From NCBI GenBank assembly GCA_009763385.1, contig VDCT01000291.1, forward strand, positions 1 to 64,000: a stretch of 64,000 nt of DNA. The letters run 5' to 3'. Every line of letters starts with the position of its first letter. The first letter of the stretch is position 1. Below are positions 1-10,495 of this stretch, in pieces. The stretch comes from Coix lacryma-jobi var. lacryma-jobi (taxonomy: Eukaryota; Streptophyta; Magnoliopsida; Poales; Poaceae). A program made the position numbers and the translations under genes. The notes beneath the pieces are model-generated. The model was not told where the DNA came from, did no database searches, and saw nothing but the letters and a program-made list of their open reading frames with translations.

Positions 1-560
1 CGTTCCTCAGAAATGAAAGTCCAAAAACCACAAACAAAAGTTTGGGTCACCAGGGGGATGTTGGGTGGTCGGTTCAAATAAAATGCAATGTCAGGTTTTT
101 CGGTTTGCATCATTCGGTAATTTTTTAAAACGGCCCTCCCACATGAGTTTGTCCACCGTTACTGTCAGAATTGAAAGTGCCAATAAACGAAAACAAACAT
201 GAGTTTTGGGTCAAACCGGACGATGATTGAGTGCGTCCATTGCAAAACAAAAATTCAACTGAGTTATTCGGTGAATCATTGGGTTAACCGGCCCACGCCC
301 GAGTTTTGTCGACACCGTTCCGTCAGAAAGAAAGGTTGCCAAAACCCCACTAACAAGAGTTTTGGGTCAATCGGAGATGATTGGGTGCGTCTGGTGCCAA
401 AAAAAATCAACTGAGTTTTTTTGGTGGAATCTGGGTTAAAACGGCCCTCGCGCGCGAGTTTTGAACCACCTCCGTCGGGAAGGGAATGAACGTGCCACAA
501 AAATAGACCAAAACTTGAGTTTTAGGTTCAAATGAGATGATTAGGGCGTTCGTTTGCGAA
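1..560 (+). repeat. Degraded satellite copy at the window edge, rich in small insertions
   Basis: This stretch aligns monomer by monomer with 3357-3890: both carry the private variants acaaacaaaagtt, cctcccacatgag and cccactaacaag. It differs by many small insertions and base changes, such as extra bases in the run near 119-130, 'gtccaccgttactg' near 150 and 'cgacaccgtt' near 310. Position 1 corresponds to 3357, 536 to 3868 and 901 to 4231, so it has gained about 24 bases net by 536 and only two more by 901. Such insertion-rich noise is seen nowhere else in the window. It looks more like an uncorrected long-read end than natural divergence, but a decayed copy cannot be excluded from sequence alone. 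Confidence 0.75.
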
Positions 561-2808
561 AAAATTCAAACTGCGAGTTTTTCGGTGCATGAGTGGGTAA
601 AACGGCCCTCCCGCGTGAGTTTTTCCACACCTTTCCGTCGGAAATGAAAGTTTCAAAACCGATCCAAACATGAGGTTTGGGTCAAACAGGGATGATTGGG
701 TGCGTCCGTTGGGAAAAATTCAACAGCGAGGTTTTTCAGTGCATCAGTGGAAAAAAATGGCCACACCGTGCGAGTTTTGCCGCACCGTTCTGTCGGAAAT
801 GAAAGTGCCAAAAACCCACAAACAAGAGTTTTGGGTCAACTGGAGATGATTGGGTGCGTCTGTTGCGAAAAATTCAACTGAGTTTTTTGGTGCATCATTC
901 GGTAAAACGGACCTCCCGCACGAGTTTTGTCGCACCGTTCCGTCGGAAATGAAAGTGCCAAAAACCCACAGACAAGAGTTTTGGGTCAACCGGGGATGAT
1001 TGGGTGCGTTTGTTACAAAAAATTCAACTGAGTTTTTCGGTGCATCATTGGGTAAAACGGCCCTCCCGCACGAGTTTTGTCGCACCGTTCCGTCGGAAAT
1101 GAAAGTGCCAAAAACCCACAGACAAGAGTTTTGGGTCAACCGGAGATGATTGGGTGCGTCTGTTGCAAAAAAATCAACTGAGTTTTTTGGTGCATCTTTG
1201 GGTAAAACGGCCCTCCCGCGCGAGTTTTTACGCACCGTTCCGTCGGAAATGAAAGTGCCAAAAATAGACCAAACTTGAGTTTTAGGTCAAATGAGATGAT
1301 TAGGTGCGTTCGTTTGCGAAAAAATTCAACTGCGAGTTTTTCGGTGCATGAGTGGGTAAAACGGCCCTCCCGCGTGAGTTTTTCCACACCTTTCCGTCGG
1401 AAATGAAAGTTTCAAAAACCGACCAAACATGAGGTTTGGGTCAAACAGGGATGATTGGGTGCGTCCGTTGGGAAAAATTCAACAGCGAGTTTTTCAGTGC
1501 ATCAGTGGAAAAAATGGCCACACCGTGCGAGTTTTGCCGCACCGTTCTGTCGGAAATGAAAGTGCCAAAAACCCACAAACAAGAGTTTTGGGTCAACTGG
1601 AGATGATTGGGTGCGTCTGTTGCGAAAAATTCAACTGAGTTTTTTGGTGCATCATTCGGTAAAACGGCCCTCCCGCACGAGTTTTGTCGCACCGTTCCGT
1701 CGGAAATGAAAGTGCCAAAAACCCACAGACAAGAGTTTTGGGTCAACCGGGATGATTGGGTGCGTTTGTTACAAAAATTCAACTGAGTTTTTCGGTGCAT
1801 CATTGGGTAAAACGGCCCTCCCGCACGAGTTTTGTTGCACCGTTCCGTCGGAAATGAAAGTACCAAAAACCCACAGACAAGAGTTTTGGGTCAACCGGAG
1901 ATGATTGGGTGCGTCTGTTGCGAAAAAATCAACTGAGTTTTTTGGTGCATCTTTGGGTAAAACGGCCCTCCCGCGCGAGTTTTTACGCACCGTTCCGTCG
2001 GAAATGAAAGTGCCAAAAATAGACCAAACTTGAGTTTTAGGTCAAATGCAGATGATTAGGTGCGTTCGTTTGCGAAAAATTCAACTGCGAGTTTTTCGGT
2101 GCATGAGTGGGTAAAACGGCCCTCCCGCGTGAGTTTTTCCACACCTTTCCGTCGGAAATGAAAGTTTCAAAAACCGACCAAACATGAGGTTTGGGTCAAA
2201 CAGGGATGATTGGGTGCGTCCGTTGGGAAAAATTCAACAGCGAGTTTTTCAGTGCATCAGTGGAAAAAATGGCCACACCGTGCGAGTTTTGCCGCACCGT
2301 TCTGTCGGAAATGAAAGTGCCAAAAACCCACAAACAAGAGTTTTGGGTCAACCTGGAGATGATTGGGTGCGTCTGTTGCGAAAAATTCAACTGAGTTTTT
2401 TGGTGCATCATTCGGTAAAACGGCCCTCCCGCACGAGTTTTGTCGCACCGTTCCGTCGGAAATGAAAGTGCCAAAAACCCACAGACAAGAGTTTTGGGTC
2501 AACCGGGGGATGATTGGGTGCGTTTGTTACAAAAAATTCAACTGAGTTTTTCGGTGCATCATTGGGTAAAACGGCCCTCCCGCACGAGTTTTGTCGCACC
2601 GTTCCGTCGGAAATGAAAGTGCCAAAAACCCACAGACAAGAGTTTTGGGTCAACCGGAGATGATTGGGTGCGTCTGTTGCAAAAAAATCAACTGAGTTTT
2701 TTGGTGCATCATTGGGTAAAACGGCCCTCCCGCGCGAGTTTTACGCACCGTTCCGTCGGAAATGAATGTGCCAAAAATCGACCAAACTTGAGTTTTACGT
2801 CAAATGGA
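536..2808 (+). repeat. Three consecutive 5-monomer higher-order cycles (about 757 bp each)
   Basis: Alpha monomers start at 536, 1295, 2051 and 2809, giving cycles of 759, 756 and 758 bp. Each is alpha, beta, two gamma monomers and a delta, and 154+152+150+150+151 is 757. Shared variants are gaggtttgggtc at the alpha-beta junction, gtgcgtttgttacaaa in the second gamma and cccacagacaagag after the gammas. Single-base homopolymer differences, such as 'ccgggatgatt' at 1747 against 'ccggggatgatt' in sister cycles, explain the departures from 757. Confidence 0.88.
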
Positions 2809-3867
2809 GATGATTAGGTGCGTCCGTTTGCGAAAAATTCAAGTGCGAGTTTTTCGGTGCATGAGTGGGTAAAACGGCCCTCCCGCGTGAGTTTTTCCAC
2901 ACCGTTCCGTCGGAAATGAAAGTTTCAAAAACCGACCAAACATGAGTTTTGGGTCAAACAGGGATGATTGGGGTGCGTCCGTTGGGAAAAATTCAACAGC
3001 GAGTTTTTCAGTGCATCAGTGGAAAAAATGGCCACACCGTGCGAGTTTTGCCGCACCGTTCTGTCGGAAATGAAAGTGCCAAAAACCCACAAACAAGAGT
3101 TTTGGGTCAACCGAAGATGATTGGGTGCGTCTGTTGCCAAAAATTCAACTGAGTTTTTTGGTGCATCATTCGGTAAAACGGCCCTCCCGCACGAGTTTTG
3201 TCGCACCGTTCCGTCGGAAATGAAAGTGCCAAAAACCCACAAACAAGAGTTCTGGGTCAACCGGGGATGATTGGGTGCGTCTGTTGCGAAAAATTCAACT
3301 GAGTTTTGTGGTGCATCATTCGGTAAAATGGCCCTCCAGCAGGAGTTTTGTCGCACCGTTCCGTCAGAAATGAAAGTGCCAAAAACCCACAAACAAAAGT
3401 TTTGGGTCAACAGGGGATGATTGGGTGCGTCTGTTGCAATAAATTCAACTGAGTTTTTCGGTGCATCATTCGGTAAAACGGCCCTCCCACATGAGTTTTG
3501 TCGCACCGTTCCGTCAGAAATGAAAGTGCCAAAAACCGACAAACATGAGTTTTGGGTCAACCGGAGATGATTGAGTGCGTCCATTGCAAAAAATTCAACT
3601 GAGTTATTCGGTGCATCATTGGGTAAAACGGCCCTCCCGCACGAGTTTTGTCGCACCGTTCCGTCAGAAATGAAAGTGCCAAAAACCCACTAACAAGAGT
3701 TTTGGGTCAATCGGAGATGATTGGGTGCGTCTGTTGCAAAAAAATCAACTGAGTTTTTTTGGTGCATCTTTGGGTAAAACGGCCCTCCCGCGCGAGTTTT
3801 GACGCACCGTTCCGTCGGAAATGAAAGTGCCAAAAATAGACCAAACTTGAGTTTTAGGTCAAATGCA
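2809..3867 (+). repeat. 7-monomer cycle (1,059 bp)
   Basis: An alpha-beta pair is followed by four gamma monomers and a delta. The gamma run carries distinctive variants: gagttctgggtc, cctccagcaggag, cctcccacatgag, gtgcgtccattgc with gagttattcggtg, and cccactaacaag. The same ordered set recurs at 7202-8258 (offset about 4,386), and part of it recurs at 24395-24660. It is therefore a recognisable cassette within the array. Confidence 0.85.
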
Positions 3868-5385
3868 GATGATTAGGTGCGTTCGTTTGCGAAAAATTCA
3901 ACTGCGAGTTTTTCGGTGCATGAGTGGGTAAAACGGCCCTCCCGCGTGAGTTTTTCCACACCTTTCCGTCGGAAATGAAAGTTTCAAAAACCGACCAAAC
4001 ATGAGGTTTGGGTCAAACAGGGATGATTGGGGTGCGTCCGTTGGGAAAAATTCAACAGCGAGTTTTTCAGTGCATCAGTGGAAAAAATGGCCACACCGTG
4101 CGAGTTTTGCCGCACCGTTCTGTCGGAAATGAAAGTGCCAAAAACCCACAAACAAGAGTTTTGGGTCAACTGGAGATGATTGGGTGCGTCTGTTGCGAAA
4201 AATTCAACTGAGTTTTTTGGTGCATCATTCGGTAAAACGGACCTCCCGCACGAGTTTTGTCGCACCGTTCCGTCGGAAATGAAAGTGCCAAAAACCCACA
4301 GACAAGAGTTTTGGGTCAACCGGGGATGATTGGGTGCGTTTGTTACAAAAAATTCAACTGAGTTTTTCGGTGCATCATTGGGTAAAACGGCCCTCCCGCA
4401 CGAGTTTTGTCGCACCGTTCCGTCGGAAATGAAAGTGCCAAAAACCCACAGACAAGAGTTTTGGGTCAACCGGAGATGATTGGGTGCGTCTGTTGCAAAA
4501 AAATCAACTGAGTTTTTTGGTGCATCATTGGGTAAAACGGCCCTCCCGCGCGAGTTTTTACGCACCGTTCCGTCGGAAATGAAATGTGCCAAAAATCGAC
4601 CAAACTTGAGTTTTAGGTCAAATGCAGATGATTAGGTGCGTTCCGTTTGCGAAAAATTCAACTGCGAGTTTTTCGGTGCATGAGTGGGTAAAACGGCCCT
4701 CCCGCGTGAGTTTTTCCACACCTTTCCGTCGGAAATGAAAGTTTCAAAAACCGACCAAACATGAGGTTTGGGTCAAACAGGGATGATTGGGTGCGTCCGT
4801 TGGGAAAAATTCAACAGCGAGTTTTTCAGTGCATCAGTGGAAAAAATGGCCACACCGTGCGAGTTTTGCCGCACCGTTCTGTCGGAAATGAAAGTGCCAA
4901 AAACCCACAAACAAGAGTTTTGGGTCAACTGGAGATGATTGGGTGCGTCTGTTGCGAAAAATTCAACTGAGTTTTTTGGTGCATCATTCGGTAAAACGGC
5001 CCTCCCGCACGAGTTTTGTCGCACCGTTCCGTCGGAAATGAAAGTGCCAAAAACCCACAGACAAGAGTTTTGGGTCAACCGGGGATGATTGGGTGCGTTT
5101 GTTACAAAAAATTCAACTGAGTTTTTCGGTGCATCATTGGGTAAAACGGCCCTCCCGCACGAGTTTTGTCGCACCGTTCCGTCGGAAATGAAAGTACCAA
5201 AAACCCACAGACAAGAGTTTTGGGTCAACCGGAGATGATTGGGTGCGTCTGTTGCGAAAAAAATCAACTGAGTTTTTTGGTGCATCTTTGGGTAAAACGG
5301 CCCTCCCGCGCGAGTTTTTACGCACCGTTCCGTCGGAAATGAAAGTGCCAAAAATAGACCAAACTTGAGTTTTAGGTCAAATGCA
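3868..5385 (+). repeat. Two 5-monomer cycles (759 bp each)
   Basis: Alpha monomers start at 3868, 4627 and 5386. The first cycle shares the rare acggacctcccgc variant (4237) with the cycle at 901-920, which supports a duplication with an offset of about 3,330 bp reaching from the window start to about 1190. Beyond that the two copies differ (gcatctttggg at 1191 against gcatcattggg at 4521). Confidence 0.85.
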
Positions 5386-6142
5386 GATGATTAGGTGCGT
5401 TCGTTTGCGAAAAATTCAACTGCGAGTTTTTCGGTGCATGAGTGGGTAAAACGGCCCTCCCGCGTGAGTTTTTCCACACCTTTCCGTCGGAAATGAAAGT
5501 TTCAAAAACCGACCAAACATGAGGTTTGGGTCAAACAGGGATGATTGGGTGCGTCCGTTGGGAAAAATTCAACAGCGAGTTTTTCAGTGCATCAGTGGAA
5601 AAAATGGCCACACCGTGCGAGTTTTGCCGCACCGTTCTGTCGGAAATGAAACTGCCAAAAACCCACAAACAAGAGTTTTGGGTCAACTGGAGATGATTGG
5701 GTGCGTCTGTTGCGAAAAATTCAACTGAGTTTTTTGGTGCATCATTCGGTAAAACGGCCCTCCCGCACGAGTTTTGTCGCACCGTTTCGTCGGATATGAA
5801 AGTGCCAAAAACCCACAGACAAGAGTTTTGGGTCAACCGGGGATGATTGGGTGCGTTTGTTACAAAAAATTCAACTGAGTTTTTCGGTGCATCATTGGGT
5901 AAAACGGCCCTCCCGCACGAGTTTTGTCGCACCGTTCCGTCGGAAATGAAAGTGCCAAAAACCCACACACAAGAGTTTTGGGTCAACCGGAGATGATTGG
6001 GTGCGTCTGTTGCAAAAAAATCAACTGAGTTTTTTGGTGCATCATTGGGTAAAACGGCCCTCCCGCACGAGTTTTTACGCACCGTTCCGTCGGAAATGAA
6101 AGTGCCAAAAATCGACCAAACTTGAGTTTTAGGTCAAATGGA

Positions 6143-6446
6143 GATGATTAGGTGCGTCCGTTTCCGAAAAATTCAACTTCGAGTTTTTCAGTGCGTTAAT
6201 GGGTAAAATGGCCCTCCCGCGCGAGTTTTTCTGCACCGTTCCGTCGGAAATGAAAGTGCCAAAAACCCACCATACATGAGTTTTGGGTCCAACGGGGATG
6301 ATTGGGTGCGTCCGTTAAGAAAGTTCAACAGCGAGTTTTTTGGTGCATGTGGGTAAAACGTCCCTCCCGAGTGAGTTCTTCCGCACCGTTCCATCAGAAA
6401 TGAAAGTGCCAAAAATCCACCAAACTTGAATTTTAGGTCAAACGGA
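6143..6446 (+). repeat. Epsilon-zeta monomer doublet (154 + 150 bp)
   Basis: Two monomers of rarer classes that travel together. Epsilon (6143-6296) carries tttccgaaaaattcaacttc, cagtgcgttaatgggtaaaa and caccatacatgag. Zeta (6297-6446) carries gtgcatgtgggtaaaacgtc, where 'gcatcatt' is shortened, and cctcccgagtgag. The same doublet begins near 9016, 10832, 14612, 21723, 25397 and 28169. Only the zeta member remains near 34190-34368. I did not find the doublet between about 34.4 and 55.5 kb. Relatives of epsilon (cattaatgtgtaaaatgg) reappear in the distal domain. Confidence 0.85.
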
Positions 6447-7201
6447 GATGATTCGGTGCGTCCGTTTGCGAAAAATTCAACTGCGAGTTTCTCGTTACAT
6501 GAGTGCGTAAAACGGCCCTCCCGCGTGAGTTTTACCACACCATTCCGTCGGAATGAAAGTTTCAAAAACCGACCAAACATGAGTTTTGGGTCAAACAAGG
6601 ATGATTGGGTGCGTCCGTTGGGAAATATTCAACAGCGAGTTTTTCGGTGCATCAGTGGAAAAAACAGCCACACCGTGCGAGTTTTGCCGCACCGTTCTGT
6701 CGAAATGAAAGTGCCAAAAACCCACAAACAAGAGTTTTGGGTCAACTGGAGATGATTGGGTGCGTCTGTTGCGAAAAATTCAACTGAGTTTTTTGGTGCA
6801 TCATTCGGTAAAACGGCCCTCCCGCACGAGTTTTGTCGCACCGTTCCGTCGGAAATGAAAGTGCCAAAAACCCACAGACAAGAGTTTTGGGTCAACCGGG
6901 GATGATTGGGTGCGTTTGTTACAAAAAATTCAACTGAGTTTTTCGGTGCATCATTGGGTAAAACGGCACTCCCGCACGAGTTTTGTCGCACCGTTCCGTC
7001 GGAAATGAAAGTGCCAAAAACCCACAGACAAGAGTTTTGGGTCAACCGGAGATGATTGGGTGTGTCTGTTGCAAAAAAATCAACTGAGTTTTTTGGTGCA
7101 TCATTGGGTAAAACGGCCCTCCCGCGCGAGTTTTTACGCACCGTTCCGTCGGAAATGAATGTGCCAAAAATCGACCAAACTTGAGTTTTAGGTCAAATGG
7201 A

Positions 7202-7355
7202 GATGATTAGGTGCGTCCGTTTGCGAAAAATTCAAGTGCGAGTTTTTCGGTGCATGAGTGGGTAAAACGGCCCTCCCGCGTGAGTTTTTCCACACCGTTC
7301 CGTCGGAAATGAAAGTTTCAAAAACCGACCAAACATGAGTTTTGGGTCAAACAGG
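7202..7355 (+). repeat. Reference alpha monomer (154 bp)
   Basis: A representative of the class that opens each higher-order cycle. It is recognised by gtttgcgaaaaattcaa, gcatgagtgggtaaaacgg, ccgcgtgagtttttccacac and gtttcaaaaaccgaccaaac. Its length from gatgatt to gatgatt is 154 bp, 4 bp more than the commonest class. The gcgtgag variant replaces the gcacgag of other classes, and 'gaaagtttcaaaaa' replaces 'gaaagtgccaaaaa'. It is almost always followed directly by a beta monomer, which makes the alpha-beta pair the best marker of cycle starts. Confidence 0.9.
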
Positions 7356-7507
7356 GATGATTGGGTGCGTCCGTTGGGAAAAATTCAACAGCGAGTTTTT
7401 CAGTGCATCAGTGGAAAAAATGGCCACACCGTGCGAATTTTGCCGCACCGTTCTGTCGGAAATGAAAGTGCCAAAAACCCACAAACAAGAGTTTTGGGTC
7501 AACCGGA
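7356..7507 (+). repeat. Reference beta monomer (152 bp)
   Basis: The second class of each cycle, 152 bp. It is recognised by cgtccgttgggaaaaattc, caacagcgagtttttcagtg, gcatcagtggaaaaaa, tggccacaccgtgcgag and ttgccgcaccgttctgtcgg. It lacks the 'gggtaaaacggccctcccgc' stretch of the other classes, where 'gtggaaaaaatggccacacc' stands instead. Sub-variants with gggaaatattc (for example 6625, 9498, 11310) and with cacaccttgcgag (for example 13175, 40335) mark different parts of the array. Confidence 0.9.
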
Positions 7508-7657
7508 GATGATTGGGTGCGTCTGTTGCCAAAAATTCAACTGAGTTTTTTGGTGCATCATTCGGTAAAACGGCCCTCCCGCACGAGTTTTGTCGCACCG
7601 TTCCGTCGGAAATGAAAGTGCCAAAAACCCACAAACAAGAGTTCTGGGACAACCGGG
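7508..7657 (+). repeat. Reference gamma monomer (150 bp), first of four in a row (7508-8107)
   Basis: This is the commonest class, exactly 150 bp. It is recognised by cgtctgttgc, aattcaactgag, gcatcattcggtaaaacgg or its ggg variant, ccgcacgagttttgtcgcac and caaacaagagttttgggtc. Four such monomers follow each other here at 7508, 7658, 7808 and 7958. Each contains the heptamer gagtttt, or a one-base variant, three times. In a sister monomer the copies start at 3151, 3193 and 3247 with the next monomer at 3301, so the spacing is 42, 54 and 54 bp. Because 150 is divisible by three, runs of this class keep any reading frame open that has no stop codon. Confidence 0.92.
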
Positions 7658-8107
7658 GATGATTGGGTGCGTCTATTGCGAAAAATTCAACTGAGTTTTT
7701 TGGTGCATCATTCGGTAAAATGGCCCTCCAGCAGGAGTTTTGTCGCACCGTTCCGTCGGAAATTAAAGTGCCAAAAACCCACAAACAAAAGTTTTGGGTC
7801 AACAGGGGATGATTGGGTGCGTCTGTTGCAAAAAATTCAACTGAGTTTTTCGGTGCATCATTCGGTAAAACGGCCCTCCCACATGAGTTTTGTCGCACCG
7901 TTCCGTCAGAAATGAAAGTGCCAAAAACCGACAAACATGAGTTTTGGGTCAACCGGAGATGATTGAGTGCGTCCATTGCAAAAAATTCAACTGAGTTATT
8001 CGGTGCATCATTGGGTAAAACGGCCCTGCCGCACGAGTTTTGTCGCACCGTTCCGTCAGAAATGAAAGTGCCAAAAACCCACTAACAAGAGTTTTGGGTC
8101 AACCGGA

Positions 8108-8258
8108 GATGATTGGGTGCGTCTGTTGCAAAAAAATCAACTGAGTTTTTTGGTGCATCATTGGGTAAAACGGCCCTCCCGCGCGAGTTTTGACGCACCG
8201 TTCCGTCGGAAATGAAAGTGCCAAAAATAGACCAAACTTGAGTTTTAGGTCAAATGGA
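8108..8258 (+). repeat. Reference delta monomer (151 bp)
   Basis: This class closes most cycles before the next alpha. It is recognised by ttgcaaaaaaatcaactgag, cctcccgcgcgag with a ttttacgcacc-like continuation (here ttttgacgcacc), and a 3' end reading aaaatagaccaaacttgag or aaaatcgaccaaacttgag followed by ttttaggtcaaatgg. Counted length is 151 bp. The aggtcaaatgg end is the junction to the following alpha monomer throughout 1-37 kb. Confidence 0.88.
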
Positions 8259-10495
8259 GATGATTAGGTGCGTTCGTTTGCGAAAAATTCAACTGCGAGT
8301 TTTTCGGTGCATGAGTGGGTAAAACGGCCCTCCCGCGTGAGTTTTTCCACACCTTTCCGTCGGAAATGAAAGTTTCAAAAACCGACCAAACATGAGGTTT
8401 GGGTCAAACAGGGATGATTGGGTGCGTCCGTTGGGAAAAATTCAACAGCGAGTTTTTCAGTGCATCAGTGGAAAAAATGGCCACACCGTGCGAGTTTTGC
8501 CGCACCGTTCTGTCGGAAATGAAAGTGCCAAAAACCCACAAACAAGAGTTTTGGGTCAACTGGAGATGATTGGGTGCGTCTGTTGCGAAAAATTCAACTG
8601 AGTTTTTTGGTGCATCATTCGGTAAAACGGCCCTCCCGCACGAGTTTTGTCGCACCGTTCCGTCGGATATGAAAGTGCCAAAAACCCACAGACAAGAGTT
8701 TTGGGTCAACCGGGGATGATTGGGTGCGTTTGTTACAAAAAATTCAACTGAGTTTTTCGGTGCATCATTGGGTAAAACGGCCCTCCCGCACGAGTTTTGT
8801 CGCAACGTTCCGTCGGAAATGAAAGTGCCAAAAACCCACAGACAAGAGTTTTGGGTCAACCGGAGATGATTGGGTGCGTCTGTTGCAAAAAAATCAACTG
8901 AGTTTTTTTGTGCATCATTGGGTAAAACGGCCCTCCCGCACGAGTTTTTACGCACCGTTCCGTCGGAAATGAAAGCGCCAAAAATCGACCAAACTTGAGT
9001 TTTAGGTCAAATGGAGAAGATTAGGTGCGTCCGTTTCCGAAAAATTCAACTTCGAGTTTTTCAGTGCGTTAATGGGTAAAATGGCCCTACCGCGCGAGTT
9101 TTTCTGCACCGTTCCGTCGGAAATGAATGTGCCAAAAACCCACCATACATGAGTTTTGGGTCCAACGGGGATGATTGGGTGCGTCCGTTAAGAAAAATTC
9201 AACAGCGAGTTTTTTGGTGCATGTGGGTAAAACGTCCCTCCCGAGTGAGTTCTTCCGCACCGTTCCATCAGAAATGAAAGTGCCAAAAATCCACCAAACT
9301 TGAATTTTAGGTCAAACGGAGATGATTCGGTGCGTCCGTTTGCGAAAAATTCAACTGCGAGTTTCTCGGTACATGAGTGGGTAAAACGGCCCTCCCGCGT
9401 GAGTTTTTCCACACCATTCCGTCGGAATGAAAGTTTCAAAAACCGACCAAACATGAGTTTTGGGTCAAACAAGGATGATTGGGTGCGTCCGTTGGGAAAT
9501 ATTCAACAGCGAGTTTTTCGGTGCATCAGTGGAAAAAACAGCCACACCGTGCGAGTTTTGCCGCACCGTTCTGTCGGAAATGAAAGTGCCAAAACCCACA
9601 AACAAGAGTTTTGGGTCAACTGGAGATGATTGGGTGCGTCTGTTGCGAAAAATTCAACTGAGTTTTTTGGTGCATCATTCGGTAAAACGGCCCTCCCGCA
9701 CGAGTTTTGTCGCACCGTTCCGTCGGAAATGAAAGTGCCAAAAACCCACAGACAAGAGTTTTGGGTCAACCGGGGATGATTGGGTGCGTTTGTTACAAAA
9801 AATTCAACTGAGTTTTTCGGTGCATCATTGGGTAAAACGGCCCTCCCGCACGAGTTTTGTCGCACCGTTCCGTGGGAAATGAAAGTGCCAAAAACCCACA
9901 GTCAAGAGTTTTGGGTCAACCGGAGATGATTGGGTGCGTCTGTTGCAAAAAAAACAACTGAGTTTTTTGGTGCATCATTGGGTAAAACGGCCCTCCCGCG
10001 CGAGTTTTTACGCACCGTTCCGTCGGAAATGAATGTGCCAAAAATCGACCAAACTTGAGTTTTAGGTCTAATGGAGACGATTAGGTGCGTCCGTTTGCGA
10101 AAAATTCAAGTGCGAGTTTTTCGGTGCATGAGTGGGTAAAACGGCCCTCCCGCGTGAGTTTTTCCACACCGTTCCGTCGGAAATGAAAGTTTCAAAAACC
10201 GACCAAACATGAGTTTTGGGTCAAACAGGGATGATTGGGTGCGTCCGTTGGGAAAAATTCAAGAGCGAGTTTTTCAGTGCATCAGTGGAAAAATGGCCAC
10301 ACCGTGCGAGTTTTGCCGCACCGTTCTGTCGGAAATGAAAGTGCCAAAAACCCACAAACAAGAGTTTTGGGTCAACCGGAGATGATTGGGTGCGTCTGTT
10401 GCCAAAAATTCAACTGAGTTTTTTGGTGCATCATTCGGTAAAACGGCCCTCCCGCACGAGTTTTGTCGCACCGTTCCGTCGGAAATGAAAGTGCC
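8259..10495 (+). repeat. Second copy of the 2.87 kb block
   Basis: This corresponds to 5386-7620 with an offset of 2,873-2,875 bp. It opens with a clean 5-monomer cycle at 8259-9015, whose monomers start at 8259, 8413, 8565, 8715 and 8865. The epsilon-zeta doublet at 9016 and cycles from 9321 and 10076 follow. After about 10495 it changes into the 3,781 bp unit, so the right edge of this block overlaps the start of the next duplication. Confidence 0.83.

Larger units (their letters stand above)
5386..8258 (+). repeat. 19-monomer block of 2,873 bp, first copy
   Basis: Cycles of 1,061, 755 and 1,057 bp (alpha starts 5386, 6447, 7202). The block is repeated at 8259 with an offset of 2,873-2,875 bp. 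Shared private changes include 'gtcggatatgaaag' (5770 and 8663), the epsilon-zeta doublet (6143 and 9016), a shortened 'cgtcggaatgaaag' in the following alpha, gggaaatattc in its beta, and 'gaatgtgccaaaaatc' (7157 and 10031). The similarity ends near 7620, where this copy continues with gagttctgggac and the second copy with gacaagagttttgggtc. Confidence 0.85.

Noticed and set aside
199..2465. Short plus-strand open frames of 60-110 codons starting in alpha-beta monomers
   Set aside because: The same frame begins in nearly every cycle because atgagttttgggtc and similar runs supply an ATG. They are satellite translations and stop at the next class change.
3160..3190. CENP-B box in the stretch cattcggtaaaacggcc
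   Set aside because: The 17 bp box needs TTCG, four bases, A, two bases and CGGG. Here the spacing is one base short and CGGC replaces CGGG, and most monomers have cattggg instead of cattcgg. I see no true match on either strand.
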